A stretch of 64,000 nucleotides of DNA, taken from the NCBI GenBank assembly GCA_026627385.1, contig JAPNUR010000016.1, forward strand, positions 1 through 64,000. The letters are read 5' to 3'. The notes beneath the pieces are model-generated. The model was not told the origin of the DNA and did not search any database. It was given only the letters and a program-made list of their open reading frames with translations. Positions within the stretch are counted from its first letter, which is position 1; each line of letters opens with the position of its first letter. Shown one piece after another: positions 17,347 through 26,177 of the stretch. Made by a program: the position numbers and the translations under genes. The DNA comes from Bacillota bacterium. Its GTDB lineage: Bacteria > Bacillota > Sulfobacillia > Sulfobacillales > Sulfobacillaceae.

Positions 17347-18951
17347 ATGGTGGAATACTCCCGGCGACTTCGCCATCGGCGCGACTTTCTTTGGCTCGGG
17401 CTTCTCACCATGGCGCTAGTGTACGCCGATTTTTTCGTGATGCGCTACAACGGCCTCTGGATGGAGAATGACACCAGCGTCTTTACCATGCAAGCCACCC
17501 GCTTTCTTCACCATGCAAGCCTCTTTTTTCCCCACCTTTACAATCACGGCTATGCCTATACAGCCTGGCTGGGCGGGGTGGCCATGCTCTCCGGAATCAG
17601 CCCCCTCCGGCTAAACACGCTGGTGATGCCGTTTTTGGGCATGGTGCTCTTGGTGATGACCGGCTATTTATTGTTCACTGCGCTGCTCGAGTCCCAGCTC
17701 ATGGGCGTACTGGGCGGCCTGGTGCTGATGACCATCCCCAATATTGCCTTTGCCGCGTTAAGAGGGACGCATGAAAAATTGTCGTTGGCTTTTGTCGCCT
17801 TAGGCCTCTACTTTTTACTGAAAGGGCTCACGGCCTTTACGCACCGGCAATCGTGGTGGCTGTGGTTAGCGCTCGCGCTGTTGATGCAGTTTCTCAATGT
17901 GAGCACCAACGATTATTTTGCCACCACATTTACGTTTGCTCTCACCCTTACATGGGGATTCGGCTTCATGACATGGAAAGCCAAACCGGTGAGAACCGTC
18001 CCTGAACTGGGGCCTGCCTTGAAGATCGTGGGACTCGTGGTGGCGGCCTCGTGGCTGATCGTGCTGTGGGTGATGTTTCGCGTCTATTCACCGGAAGCAC
18101 AGGATTTGTTGCTGCTAAAAGGGGCCGTCAACAAGCTATTGCATCTTTTTGATACCTTGCATCCCGGCAGCAATCCCTATGTGGCGGCATCGTCCACTTG
18201 GGCAAGCCAGGTGGCCTATGCCCTCATGAGTTTCTTTATCTGGTTTGTGGTGGTCATGTCCGCCCTCATGTGGTGTGTCGACCTCTATCACCTCTTGGTG
18301 ACACGAACCCTGCTGACCATTCCACGGCTATTTTTACTGGGCATGTACGCTGCCTTTGCGGCACTGGTGGTGTTGTCGATTCCTCTGGACTTTAGTGGGT
18401 TAGCCGCCGGTAGCAACCTTGAGGTGCGCAATTTCACTTATGTGATTTTGTTCGGCACGCCGCTGGTGGCCCGGGCGCTGGTGCGCAGCATTCACGGACA
18501 GTGGCGATGGTCCCCCAAGACACCCCACAAGCGGAGGATGGCCGAGCGCCTGTTGGTGGGGCTAATGTGCCTCATCCTGGCGATTGGCTTTTTAAAAGTG
18601 ACGCTGGATCCGCTGGTCTCCAATACTTGGCTCTATTACACCCCAGGGGAAGCCGAGGCGGTGCAGTTCTTTTGGACGCACAACCGCTATCAAACACTCT
18701 GGACGGGGCCGGACAACCGCTTAACCAATTACGCCAACGCTGTCTTTTGGAACAATCCCGGTCACAATGCCGTGCTTGGCTATACGCCACCCGACGGAAC
18801 CGAGGACTACTTGCAATCGCGCACGGTGGTGTTTTCATGCCTCGCCCAGGACTATCCCCTGCCTCCCTACGGCCAATTCAACCGCGTGTATGACAATGGT
18901 GGGGCGGCCATTTATCAAAAACCGGCATCCACCCCGTTTATGATCCCTTAG
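17347..18951 (+). CDS. Polytopic membrane protein, GT-C-like or polymerase-like
   Basis: This 534-residue protein has about ten to twelve predicted membrane helices. The first extracytoplasmic loop contains MENDTSVFTMQATRF, an acidic site like the Asp/Glu motif of GT-C glycosyltransferases; a large C-terminal soluble part (from about residue 430, with FFWTHNRYQTLWTGPDNR) follows. These features fit a lipid-linked sugar-dependent GT-C enzyme or a Wzy-type polymerase, and I cannot choose between them. GAGGTGGG before the ATG and a one-base gap from the previous stop place it last in the cassette. Its end overlaps the convergent GT4 gene by 14 bases. Confidence 0.68.
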   Translation: MVEYSRRLRHRRDFLWLGLLTMALVYADFFVMRYNGLWMENDTSVFTMQATRFLHHASLFFPHLYNHGYAYTAWLGGVAMLSGISPLRLNTLVMPFLGMVLLVMTGYLLFTALLESQLMGVLGGLVLMTIPNIAFAALRGTHEKLSLAFVALGLYFLLKGLTAFTHRQSWWLWLALALLMQFLNVSTNDYFATTFTFALTLTWGFGFMTWKAKPVRTVPELGPALKIVGLVVAASWLIVLWVMFRVYSPEAQDLLLLKGAVNKLLHLFDTLHPGSNPYVAASSTWASQVAYALMSFFIWFVVVMSALMWCVDLYHLLVTRTLLTIPRLFLLGMYAAFAALVVLSIPLDFSGLAAGSNLEVRNFTYVILFGTPLVARALVRSIHGQWRWSPKTPHKRRMAERLLVGLMCLILAIGFLKVTLDPLVSNTWLYYTPGEAEAVQFFWTHNRYQTLWTGPDNRLTNYANAVFWNNPGHNAVLGYTPPDGTEDYLQSRTVVFSCLAQDYPLPPYGQFNRVYDNGGAAIYQKPASTPFMIP

Positions 18952-20092
18952 GTGTCCTCTCGGCCAATAGGGCGTCGTACACGGCTAGCGTCTGGTCGGC
19001 CACGGCTGACCATGAAAATTGCTGGCTTCGTGCCAATCCCCGCGCCCGGTAATGGCGCTCAAGGCGCGGCAATGTGGCGAGTTGACGCATGCCGTCGGCA
19101 ATAGCTGGGGTGTCGGTGGGGTTCACCAAGAGCGCCGCTGATCCGGCAACCTCCTTGGGGGCGCCGACATTGGAGGTCAGCACGGGAGTTCCGGCGGCCA
19201 TGGCTTCTACAATGGGCAGGCCAAAGCCTTCCTCTAAGCTGGGGTAGACCAGGGCCATGGCGTGTTGCAGGAGCGCTAAAAATACGGGTTCTGAGACATA
19301 GCCGAGATAGGAGACGCGGTCCTGGAGGCGCCATTGGCCTAGAACTTGCGTGAGCCACCGCACATCGGCCGGTTGCCAGCGCCCCGCAATGGCCAGATGG
19401 AGGTCCGGAATTTGGCGGCTCACCATGCGAAACGCCTCCAGCAAGCGGTCGAAGTTTTTGTGCGGTTCACGCGGACCTATGGCCAAAAAGTAACGCGGCT
19501 GCGACGGCGCGGGTGGCTGAGGCCAGGGTTTTTGGAATTTCGCCAAGTCAATGCCGGGATAGATGACGGAAATGCGCTCGGGCGGAATGTTGAGCCGCGT
19601 CACCGCATCCGCTTTGACTTGATGGCTAATGGCAATGAGGTGATGGGTAAACCGGATCTTGCGGAAATAGACGCGCCAGCGCCATTGGCTAAAAAATTCC
19701 GAAGGACGGGAAAACGACGCCGGTTGGGGGGAGTGCTCCTTTAGAGGGGTGAGGTCGTGGAGCGTGGCGACGGTGATCACCCCAGGCACCCGGACCACGC
19801 CGTTGAAGTCGGTCGCGTGAAATAGCTGGGGTTTGGCACACCACAGGGCCCGGCGCAAGAAGAGCTCGTTGTAAAGCCAATACAGTTGGGCCGGCTTATG
19901 GGGGCGGTAGGCACGATATCCGGCTTTGGCGGCAATGGCGGGGGCTACGGGCGCCAAAGTATTTTGCGCGAGCACAAATTGGATGCGCTCCGGTGCCCTT
20001 CCAATCAGCGCCTGGCTTAATGCCAACACATATGTGCCTACGCCTCGGAAGCGGTGTTCCGATTGGAGTGGCGTGGCGTCGATCAAAATCAC
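18938..20092 (-). CDS. GT4 family glycosyltransferase
   Basis: This 384-residue GT-B enzyme has ILIDATPLQSEHRFRGVGTYV with the glycine-rich loop, TVATLHDLTPLKEHS, a donor-domain start YFLAIGPREPHKNFDRLLEAF and the EX7E motif in SLEEGFGLPIVEAMAAGTP (about residue 284). These mark a mannosyl- or related transferase of the GT4 family; specificity is unknown. It starts with GTG at 20092 behind AGAAGGGGG and lies 21 bases after the DUF1616 gene, so the two form a minus-strand operon. The 3' end overlaps the convergent membrane protein gene. Confidence 0.9.
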   Translation of the reverse strand: MILIDATPLQSEHRFRGVGTYVLALSQALIGRAPERIQFVLAQNTLAPVAPAIAAKAGYRAYRPHKPAQLYWLYNELFLRRALWCAKPQLFHATDFNGVVRVPGVITVATLHDLTPLKEHSPQPASFSRPSEFFSQWRWRVYFRKIRFTHHLIAISHQVKADAVTRLNIPPERISVIYPGIDLAKFQKPWPQPPAPSQPRYFLAIGPREPHKNFDRLLEAFRMVSRQIPDLHLAIAGRWQPADVRWLTQVLGQWRLQDRVSYLGYVSEPVFLALLQHAMALVYPSLEEGFGLPIVEAMAAGTPVLTSNVGAPKEVAGSAALLVNPTDTPAIADGMRQLATLPRLERHYRARGLARSQQFSWSAVADQTLAVYDALLAERTPKGS

Positions 20093-20113
20093 GGGCGCTC
20101 CCCCTTCTCCTGA

Positions 20114-20959
20114 TCAAGGATTCGATGCGGGCGGCACGACATGGTATGACAGCCAGAGGGTACGGTAAGGCCGCGGGGAATGGCCGGTGGCGAGCCAAAA
20201 CATGGCACGGTGAAAGCCGCGCGTGCGGGTGGGGAGAACCACCACAGTCGACCACTGGTGCTTGACGCGAATGGTCTTGTCGACCAATGTGTGTGCGCCC
20301 ACTCGGGCGAAGACCTGGTAACTGGCCGGGGCGGCGGTGCCTTGGTTGATGGTGAGCCGCACGACTAGGCGGCGATTTTCACTCACGTAGCCGGGCAACC
20401 CGTTTTGACGAAGTTGCAGGGTGGTGACGTAAAAGGCGGGAGGGCGCGCGGTTAATGCAGGCCGAATCATTAGCCCCGTGCCTAAGGCGAGGGTGAGCAC
20501 CACCGCGAGAACGATATAATGGGCTCCTTTTATCCGGTATGCGGGGGAAGATTCAACGCGCCCGAACAGGCGGCGGTAAGCGGCAGACAGTACCGCGGCC
20601 AAAATGACCCCGGCCAGTGCGAGAGAGAGCCGAACACTGGTGATGCTCACGTTCAAACGACTCATGATCAGGACGATGAGGACCATGGTGCTAATGCTGA
20701 AGACGAGCGAGAGAACCAGTCGCTCTTCCATCGCCAGTGCATCGTTGTTCCAAAGCGCGACGGTCAAGCTATAACCGGGGCCGAGTCCACTGATGGCCAG
20801 GGCCAACACGGCGCGGACAATGCCCTGGGTTCCCGTCAGGGCCAGCGCCGCTAGACCCAGGGCCGAACAAAACAAGAGGCTGAGATCGAGGAAGTTGACG
20901 AAACTTTGCGGCTTTTTCAGCGCCGTGCGCGACGGCGGGATACGGGGCGATGCGTACAC
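20114..20959 (-). CDS. DUF1616 membrane protein
   Basis: This 281-residue protein has four to five membrane helices. The N-terminal pair is around LLFCSALGLAALALTG and AVLALAISGLGPGYSLTVAL, a second pair sits near residues 95-135, and a single helix near 160-178 precedes a beta-rich extracytoplasmic domain. Such architecture matches DUF1616 proteins, often found in archaeal and bacterial surface-glycan loci; their role is not established. The GTG at 20959 follows GGAGGGAGAACT, so a longer reading from 21106 is unlikely. It is divergent from the flippase and co-directional with the downstream GT4. Confidence 0.75.
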   Translation of the reverse strand: MYASPRIPPSRTALKKPQSFVNFLDLSLLFCSALGLAALALTGTQGIVRAVLALAISGLGPGYSLTVALWNNDALAMEERLVLSLVFSISTMVLIVLIMSRLNVSITSVRLSLALAGVILAAVLSAAYRRLFGRVESSPAYRIKGAHYIVLAVVLTLALGTGLMIRPALTARPPAFYVTTLQLRQNGLPGYVSENRRLVVRLTINQGTAAPASYQVFARVGAHTLVDKTIRVKHQWSTVVVLPTRTRGFHRAMFWLATGHSPRPYRTLWLSYHVVPPASNP

Positions 20960-20991
20960 AGTTCTCCCTCCTCTCCCATTGATGACACATC

Positions 20992-21020
20992 TTGTATGAT
21001 ATGTCAATAAATGGTATTCA
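20992..21020 (+). promoter_or_regulatory. Candidate flippase promoter
   Basis: TTGTAT (20992-20997), 17 bases and TATTCA (21015-21020), with TGG in front, in the context CAATAAATGGTATTCA. This resembles the amino-sugar and toroid promoters and argues for a flippase start downstream of it. Confidence 0.35.
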
Positions 21021-21040
21021 TGAGAAAAACAGTAAGGGTG

Positions 21041-22573
21041 ATGGATACGGTAGGAAACGCCGAATCCCAAGAGATTTCGCCAAAACTCTCCCGCCTGTGG
21101 GATCACGCCATCAAGTACTTGCCCTCCTCCTTGGTGCCGGCCCTGACGGCAGTAGCAGCCACGGCCGTGTTTACGCGACTCCTTAACCCGGGTCAGTACG
21201 GTCTTTATAGCTTAGCGCTAGCGGTCGTCGTGCCCGCGACGACCGTCTTCGGTCAGCTCACCGGCAATGGTACTGGCCGCTATTATCAAGAATACGTGCG
21301 GCGCGGACAACTCGAAGCCTATCGCGAGGCGGTGAGCTGGCTCATCTACCTGACGGTGGCCCTCATCGTCCTTCTGACACTGGGTGCGGTGGGAGTCTTC
21401 TGGACCCAGGGGCCGGGACGCTCGCTTCTCTGGACGGTGTTGGGCGTCGGCGCGCTGGTTATGGTGCAAAGTGTGACGACCATTGTCACGCCTATTCTCT
21501 CGGCCAAGTTTCTTCCCACCACGTATTCCGTCTCCCTCTCGTCGAGTGCCTTGTTGTCCTTCGGGATCGAATGGGGCCTTTTGGCGCTGTTTGGCGTTCA
21601 TGCCTATTGGCTCTTATGGGGGGCCGCCATAGGCCAACTCTTGTTGTTGCCCTATCTTTTCCGCTACTTCCCGCTGGTCGGTCTCGCCCGGGTGTGGCCT
21701 CTGTCGGCGGATGCTAAACACGCTATCCGGCAATTTTTAGGTTTTGGCATTCCCACCGCCTTTTGGGTGCTTAGCGCGTCGCTGATGGGCACCGCCGATC
21801 GCTTTTTGTTGGCGACCTTCCGTGGGGAAGCAGCGGTGGGCGTGTACAGCATCAACGTGAGCATTGCCGGCCAGGCCATGGGACTGGCTGCTGGCCCGAT
21901 GATTGCGGCCTCTTGGCCTCTGTTGATGGATCGCTTTCACCGCGAGGGAACGGCTGCGGCGCAATCGGCGTTGGCCTATGCCACCCGCATGTTTCTCCTC
22001 GTAACCTTCGGCATCGTCGGATTGTTGGCGGTGGTGGGATCTGCGGTGGAAGACCTGTTTTTGGGCGCCGGTTTTACTCAGGGCGCTTACTTATTGCTGC
22101 CCCTGCTGGTGGCGACTGCCTTTTGGGCGGCGGGACGCCTAGGCCATGGCGCGCTGAAGCTCACGGCCCGCAATTGGCTCTTGGTGGCCGATGCCTTGGT
22201 GGCCGGTCTCGCCAACGTGATCCTTAACCTAGGGTTGATTCCGCGTTGGGGCATGTTGGGCGCTGCCGTGAGTTTGATGGCCGGTTTCTTTCTCTATACG
22301 GCTCTCGTCTGGTGGCAATCGCGTCAGATCATGCCCTGGCGAGTGGACTTTCTCTTGCTCGGCCAGGTTGTCCTGCTGGCGGTCCTCTCGGGAGTTTTGG
22401 CCGACCACATAGACGGTTTGCTGGCGCCCGCGCCTAAAGAAGTGCTCATTCTCGCGGGCATGGTGTCGTTTGGTGTGGTTTATAGCGCCGGGGCATGGGC
22501 GCTGTGGAAGCGTTCACTGCGCCTTGTTGGCGGTCTTGGTCACGCGGCATCGGGTGCGGAACGTAAGGGCTAA
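21041..22573 (+). CDS. Wzx-type polysaccharide flippase
   Basis: This 510-residue protein has about 12-14 membrane helices and belongs to the MOP (MATE/Wzx/MurJ) superfamily. It should move undecaprenyl-linked glycan units across the cytoplasmic membrane. Early helices carry the family pattern TAVFTRLLNPGQYGLYSLA, then GIPTAFWVLSASLMGTADRFLLATF and a C-terminal GHGALKLTARNWLLVADALVAGLANVILN-type half. I chose ATG 21041 because the ATGs at 21011 and 21020 overlap the likely promoter -10; both remain possible. It closes the glycan region and provides its export step. Confidence 0.85.
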   Translation: MDTVGNAESQEISPKLSRLWDHAIKYLPSSLVPALTAVAATAVFTRLLNPGQYGLYSLALAVVVPATTVFGQLTGNGTGRYYQEYVRRGQLEAYREAVSWLIYLTVALIVLLTLGAVGVFWTQGPGRSLLWTVLGVGALVMVQSVTTIVTPILSAKFLPTTYSVSLSSSALLSFGIEWGLLALFGVHAYWLLWGAAIGQLLLLPYLFRYFPLVGLARVWPLSADAKHAIRQFLGFGIPTAFWVLSASLMGTADRFLLATFRGEAAVGVYSINVSIAGQAMGLAAGPMIAASWPLLMDRFHREGTAAAQSALAYATRMFLLVTFGIVGLLAVVGSAVEDLFLGAGFTQGAYLLLPLLVATAFWAAGRLGHGALKLTARNWLLVADALVAGLANVILNLGLIPRWGMLGAAVSLMAGFFLYTALVWWQSRQIMPWRVDFLLLGQVVLLAVLSGVLADHIDGLLAPAPKEVLILAGMVSFGVVYSAGAWALWKRSLRLVGGLGHAASGAERKG

Positions 22574-23335
22574 AGCGTCCAGATTGCCTCTTCGAGCTTT
22601 TGTCCGGCAATCGGCCAGGTGTACCAGTGTGCCCTCCAGAGTCCCTCTGGCGCCCCCTGGCAACACGTTGGCGAGGATGTGTGGATCCACCTAAGGGCTT
22701 CAAGCGACGCATCAACGGTTGGACAAGATCCAGTGGCTCGTCCCAATCTTTCACAAAAAGTTATCCACCACTGAGATTAACAAATAAGGAAAAAGTAGCC
22801 GCCTGCCTGCAGCTCGACATTGGGGGTAGGCTGTTATGGCTAGCCAATGTCGCCGGGAATACCAGACGGAGCCATCGCTTGGCATTTGCTGTAGCCTTCG
22901 AAACTGGCGGCTCGTCAGTAACGGATCGACAACGCAAGCGTTTGTTTGTGCTTCCGGGACTCGATCCAACAGTCCGACAAGGTTGGTCCGCCTGATGATG
23001 GCTATATCTTGCGGGAGCGTTAACTATCCACCTTTCTCCCATGATCTTGGGGCTACAAACATAGGACGCTTCCCGCCAGAAACGCCGAAAAATACTGGAA
23101 CTGGAGCAAGCATACGGATGTCTATAGTTTTTCGGGCTCATCACATGGCAACGGGTTTCAACGGCGTATAACATCCAGTGGTTGGATGCACAGGAAAAGA
23201 GCCGAAACGACTGTAGTAGTCCCGCTGACACCTCCATTGTATGATGACACGATCATCACGTTTTCGTTAGCGTGAATCGCTTCTCCTTGATCAGATGGCC
23301 TTAGGAGGGAAAGGGTTACTTCGTCATTCATCCCC
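22574..23335. other. Intergenic region without a recognisable gene
   Basis: About 760 bases lie between the flippase and the sugar-importer promoter. Short open frames on both strands have no family features. CCAGAG/CTCTGG (around 22638-22652) forms a small hairpin. A sequence like TTATCCACC near 22760 resembles one DnaA box but stands alone. This marks the change from GC-richer glycan genes to the more AT-rich catabolic locus. Confidence 0.5.
23242..23258. promoter_or_regulatory. Candidate operator upstream of the sugar importer
   Basis: TGATG and CATCA form an inverted repeat with a 7-base centre, about 80 bases upstream of the promoter -35. The FadR-type regulator at 30042 is a possible ligand, by context only. 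Confidence 0.25.
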
Positions 23336-23364
23336 TTGTCTTTATATGAATTATTTGTTAAAAT
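23336..23364 (+). promoter_or_regulatory. Sigma-A promoter of the ABC sugar operon
   Basis: TTGTCT (23336-23341), a 17-base spacer and TAAAAT (23359-23364), with the TG of an extended -10, in AT-rich DNA. The expected transcript start is near 23371, at the beginning of the heptamer repeats. Confidence 0.65.
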
Positions 23365-23369
23365 CTGCA

Positions 23370-23411
23370 TCATCAATCATCAATCATCAATCGTTTCACA
23401 GACGATGATGA
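23370..23411 (+). repeat. Three TCATCAA repeats and a leader hairpin
   Basis: Three exact heptamers TCATCAA occupy 23370-23390. The last unit plus TCG can pair with CGATGATGA at 23403-23411, with one bulged base, six bases before the AGGAGG ribosome site (23417-23422). Each repeat unit could pair in turn, so repeat number may change leader structure. Function is inferred. Confidence 0.5.
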
Positions 23412-23430
23412 GCGCTAGGAGGAAGTGGAT

Positions 23431-24666
23431 GTGAAAAACGCTCCGAGGTTGTCAAAGTGTATTATGGCCAGCGCCGCCGCGTTATTGACGACTGGCTTGT
23501 TATCGGGATGTGGTTATATAGGGAGTTCTGCGGCTGCTGCTACACAGCCCGCGAGATCGACGCATGTGAGAAGCGGCAGGCTGGTGACGGCGTTTCGGAA
23601 AATATCGCCGGTCCATGTTCTGCCCAGATCGTTAGTGTCCGCCTACCAAAACAGCCCTATTCCTATCACCCAATCTGCATACGCCCATTGGAAAGCGGAA
23701 AAGGGACCCTATGTCGTCGGTTTTGCAAATTCCAATATGGGGAACACGTGGCGTGCTCAAAGTTTAGCCGATCTCAAGCGTGAATTTAATCTCTTAAAGC
23801 GGAAAGGTATTGTGTCAAAACTCATCGTGGCCAACGCTAATAACGATGTGACCACGCAGATTTCGCAAATCCAAGATATGATCGCGGAACATGTCAACCT
23901 CATTTTAATTAATGCTGCCTCCGAAACCGCGCTGAATCCAGTCATTGAAAAGGCCTACAAGGCTGGGATTGTGGTAGTTGCCTTCAATAACATCGTCAGT
24001 AGCCCGTACGCGGAGAACCGAGACATCAACCAGGCGCGATTCGGTGCGTCACTAGCTCAGGGGTTAGTTAATATTCTTCACGGAAAAGGCAACATCGTGA
24101 TGGTTGAAGGGATTCCTGGAGCAGCTGGCAGCACCATCCGGGAAAATGCAGCCCTTGCGGTGTTCAGGAAATATCCCAACATCCATATCATCGCTAATGT
24201 GTCGGGTGATTGGACTGAAACCGGAGCGAAAACTGCAATGTTGCAGGTGTTGGCAACGCACCCGGAACCTATCAACGGCGTATGGGGACAAGGCGGTATG
24301 ACGATTGGTATCGCCCAGGCGTTGCAGCAGGCTGGTCGACCGTTGGTGCCGATTACGGTGACGGGGATGAACAATGGCATTGATTTTTGGCACAGTCATA
24401 TTAAGGACGGGTATAAGACGGTCGGTACAATGGATCCTCCTGTTGGTTCGGCTGTGGCCCTGCGAGTGGGCGTTCGTATTTTAGAGGGGCAACATCCCAA
24501 GCTGAATGCGATTTTCAACAACCCGCCGGTTTACACCAACTCGACGTTGAACCGATATTACAATCCAAAAGCCAACCCTGACGGCTGGGTTGATCCACCT
24601 GTGTACCAATATGTGCCTTCGAAAGTCCTTAACGAATACTTTGTTAACGGTAAGCCGATTCTATAA
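23431..24666 (+). CDS. Ribose-type sugar ABC transporter, substrate-binding lipoprotein
   Basis: This 411-residue lipoprotein captures a sugar outside the cell for the following ATPase and permeases. The N-terminus is a lipoprotein signal ending in GLLSGC (Cys about residue 28). The mature part is a periplasmic-binding-protein class I fold (Peripla_BP_4): PYVVGFANSNMGNTWRAQ, DMIAEHVNLILINAAS, GKGNIVMVEGIPGAAG and NGVWGQGGMTIGIAQAL. The GTG at 23431 lies eight bases from AGGAGG. The sugar cannot be read directly; the neighbouring pentonate enzymes suggest a pentose. Base composition appears more AT-rich than in region 1. Confidence 0.9.
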   Translation: MKNAPRLSKCIMASAAALLTTGLLSGCGYIGSSAAAATQPARSTHVRSGRLVTAFRKISPVHVLPRSLVSAYQNSPIPITQSAYAHWKAEKGPYVVGFANSNMGNTWRAQSLADLKREFNLLKRKGIVSKLIVANANNDVTTQISQIQDMIAEHVNLILINAASETALNPVIEKAYKAGIVVVAFNNIVSSPYAENRDINQARFGASLAQGLVNILHGKGNIVMVEGIPGAAGSTIRENAALAVFRKYPNIHIIANVSGDWTETGAKTAMLQVLATHPEPINGVWGQGGMTIGIAQALQQAGRPLVPITVTGMNNGIDFWHSHIKDGYKTVGTMDPPVGSAVALRVGVRILEGQHPKLNAIFNNPPVYTNSTLNRYYNPKANPDGWVDPPVYQYVPSKVLNEYFVNGKPIL

Positions 24667-24687
24667 TTGATCGGGGGCTTAACCTTC

Positions 24688-26175
24688 GTGAGCGTCCTAG
24701 AGGCAACCGGGCTCTACAAGTCATTCGGGGAAACGCATGCATTGGTGGATGCGTCCTTTTCGTGCGAGTCAGGCGAAATTCACGGTATCATGGGCGAAAA
24801 CGGTTCAGGTAAGTCGACACTTGTGAAAATTCTAAGCGGGATTTTACAGCCCGACCGAGGGAACATTCGCGTTAAGGGTCGTAATGTTCGCATGCGGTCG
24901 GTAGTAGAGGCCAGGCGTCTTGGGGTTGCCAGTATATCGCAGGAGATTTTGGTCGTTCCGGCGTTGTCAGTGATTGAGAATATTGCATTGGGGCGGGGGC
25001 GCCTATTTTCGGGCGCTCCGTCTCCAACGTTTCGCCATGAAGTACAAGAGTTGTTTGAACGATTGTCGGACAGTCCCATTTCGCTGGATGAACCGATTGA
25101 AGTCTTGCCGTTATCCAAACAACAACTAGTGGTTATCGTGCGAGCTTTAGTCCATCATGCGGATTTATTGATTCTCGATGAATCGACGTCGGCGTTGGAT
25201 GTGGCCGATAGGGATCAGCTGTTTTCTTACCTGCGTTCAGAACGTGATCGCGGCAAAGCCATTGTCTATATTTCGCACCGAATTGACGAACTACAGGGTT
25301 TGGCGGATAGAATGACCATCCTCAGGAACGGTCGGTCGGTGGATACAATTGATGCTCGTACCGCCTCTGTCGAGACCATTTTGCGATTGATGTCCGGCGA
25401 GGATCGCCAAGCGTCTCAGGATGCTACCGAGTTGCAACCTGGTGAATCGTTGGGGCTTGCACAGCCGATTTTGTGGACGGAACAATTGCGGTTATCGCCT
25501 GCGGATGCACCTATCGATTTTCGGTTGGCCCCGGGCGAGATTATTGGCCTCGCGGGATTAGAAGGACATGGCCAAGAGCAGTTTCTTCAGTGTTTGGCGG
25601 CTCAACGTCCAGCGTACAGCGGATATGTCAAAGTTGCTGGAGGTGATCAACCGATAAGAAATTTGGGGCAGGCTTACCGCCGCGGGATTGTTTACGTGCC
25701 AAAAGATCGGAAAACCGAGGGGCTTATGTTAAAATTGACAATATTAGATAATTTTGCCTTGCCCCTCTATTCCGGAGTTATCCAGGAAAGAATCATTCGC
25801 CAGACACTTGCAGAGTTTACCCAACGGTTACGGATGGTCTATGGTAGTGCGGAACAAACGGTGGGATCGTTAAGCGGGGGAAATCAACAAAAGGTGATTC
25901 TCGCCAGGTGGTTAGCAACGAAACCTCGGGTGCTGCTTTTAAACGACCCAACTCGCGGAGTGGATATTCCCACAAAACGCGACCTCTACGATATTTTTCG
26001 ACAGTTAAGCACTAACCAAGTCGCTATAGTTCTGCTCTCCACGGATTTAGAGGAACTGTTAGCATTGTGTCGGCGAGTCATCGTGTTTCGCGAGGGTCGA
26101 GTGTTTTCGGAACTGCAGGGAAATAGCTTGACGCGCGATAATCTTATTGCATCGATGTTCGGAAAGGCGGTGTAG
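24688..26175 (+). CDS. Sugar ABC transporter, double ATPase (RbsA/MglA type)
   Basis: This 495-residue protein contains two ATPase domains that power the importer. The first has Walker A GENGSGKSTLVKIL (about 35-48), a weak signature LSKQQ and Walker B LLILDESTSALD. The second has a degenerate Walker A (GLEGHGQEQFLQCL), a canonical signature LSGGNQQKVILARW and Walker B LLLNDPTRGVD. This asymmetry is normal for RbsA/MglA/XylG proteins. The GTG at 24688 follows GGGGGC; the TTG at 24667 is an alternative. It lies 21 bases after the binding protein and two bases before the first permease. Confidence 0.92.
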   Translation: MSVLEATGLYKSFGETHALVDASFSCESGEIHGIMGENGSGKSTLVKILSGILQPDRGNIRVKGRNVRMRSVVEARRLGVASISQEILVVPALSVIENIALGRGRLFSGAPSPTFRHEVQELFERLSDSPISLDEPIEVLPLSKQQLVVIVRALVHHADLLILDESTSALDVADRDQLFSYLRSERDRGKAIVYISHRIDELQGLADRMTILRNGRSVDTIDARTASVETILRLMSGEDRQASQDATELQPGESLGLAQPILWTEQLRLSPADAPIDFRLAPGEIIGLAGLEGHGQEQFLQCLAAQRPAYSGYVKVAGGDQPIRNLGQAYRRGIVYVPKDRKTEGLMLKLTILDNFALPLYSGVIQERIIRQTLAEFTQRLRMVYGSAEQTVGSLSGGNQQKVILARWLATKPRVLLLNDPTRGVDIPTKRDLYDIFRQLSTNQVAIVLLSTDLEELLALCRRVIVFREGRVFSELQGNSLTRDNLIASMFGKAV

Positions 26176-26177
26176 AG

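Noticed and set aside
22754-22772. DnaA-box-like TTATCCACC, possible origin
   Set aside because: Single site with no AT-rich unwinding region and no dnaA or dnaN genes nearby.
23370-23392. CRISPR-like short repeats
   Set aside because: Units are only 7 bases and directly adjacent, with no spacers or cas genes.
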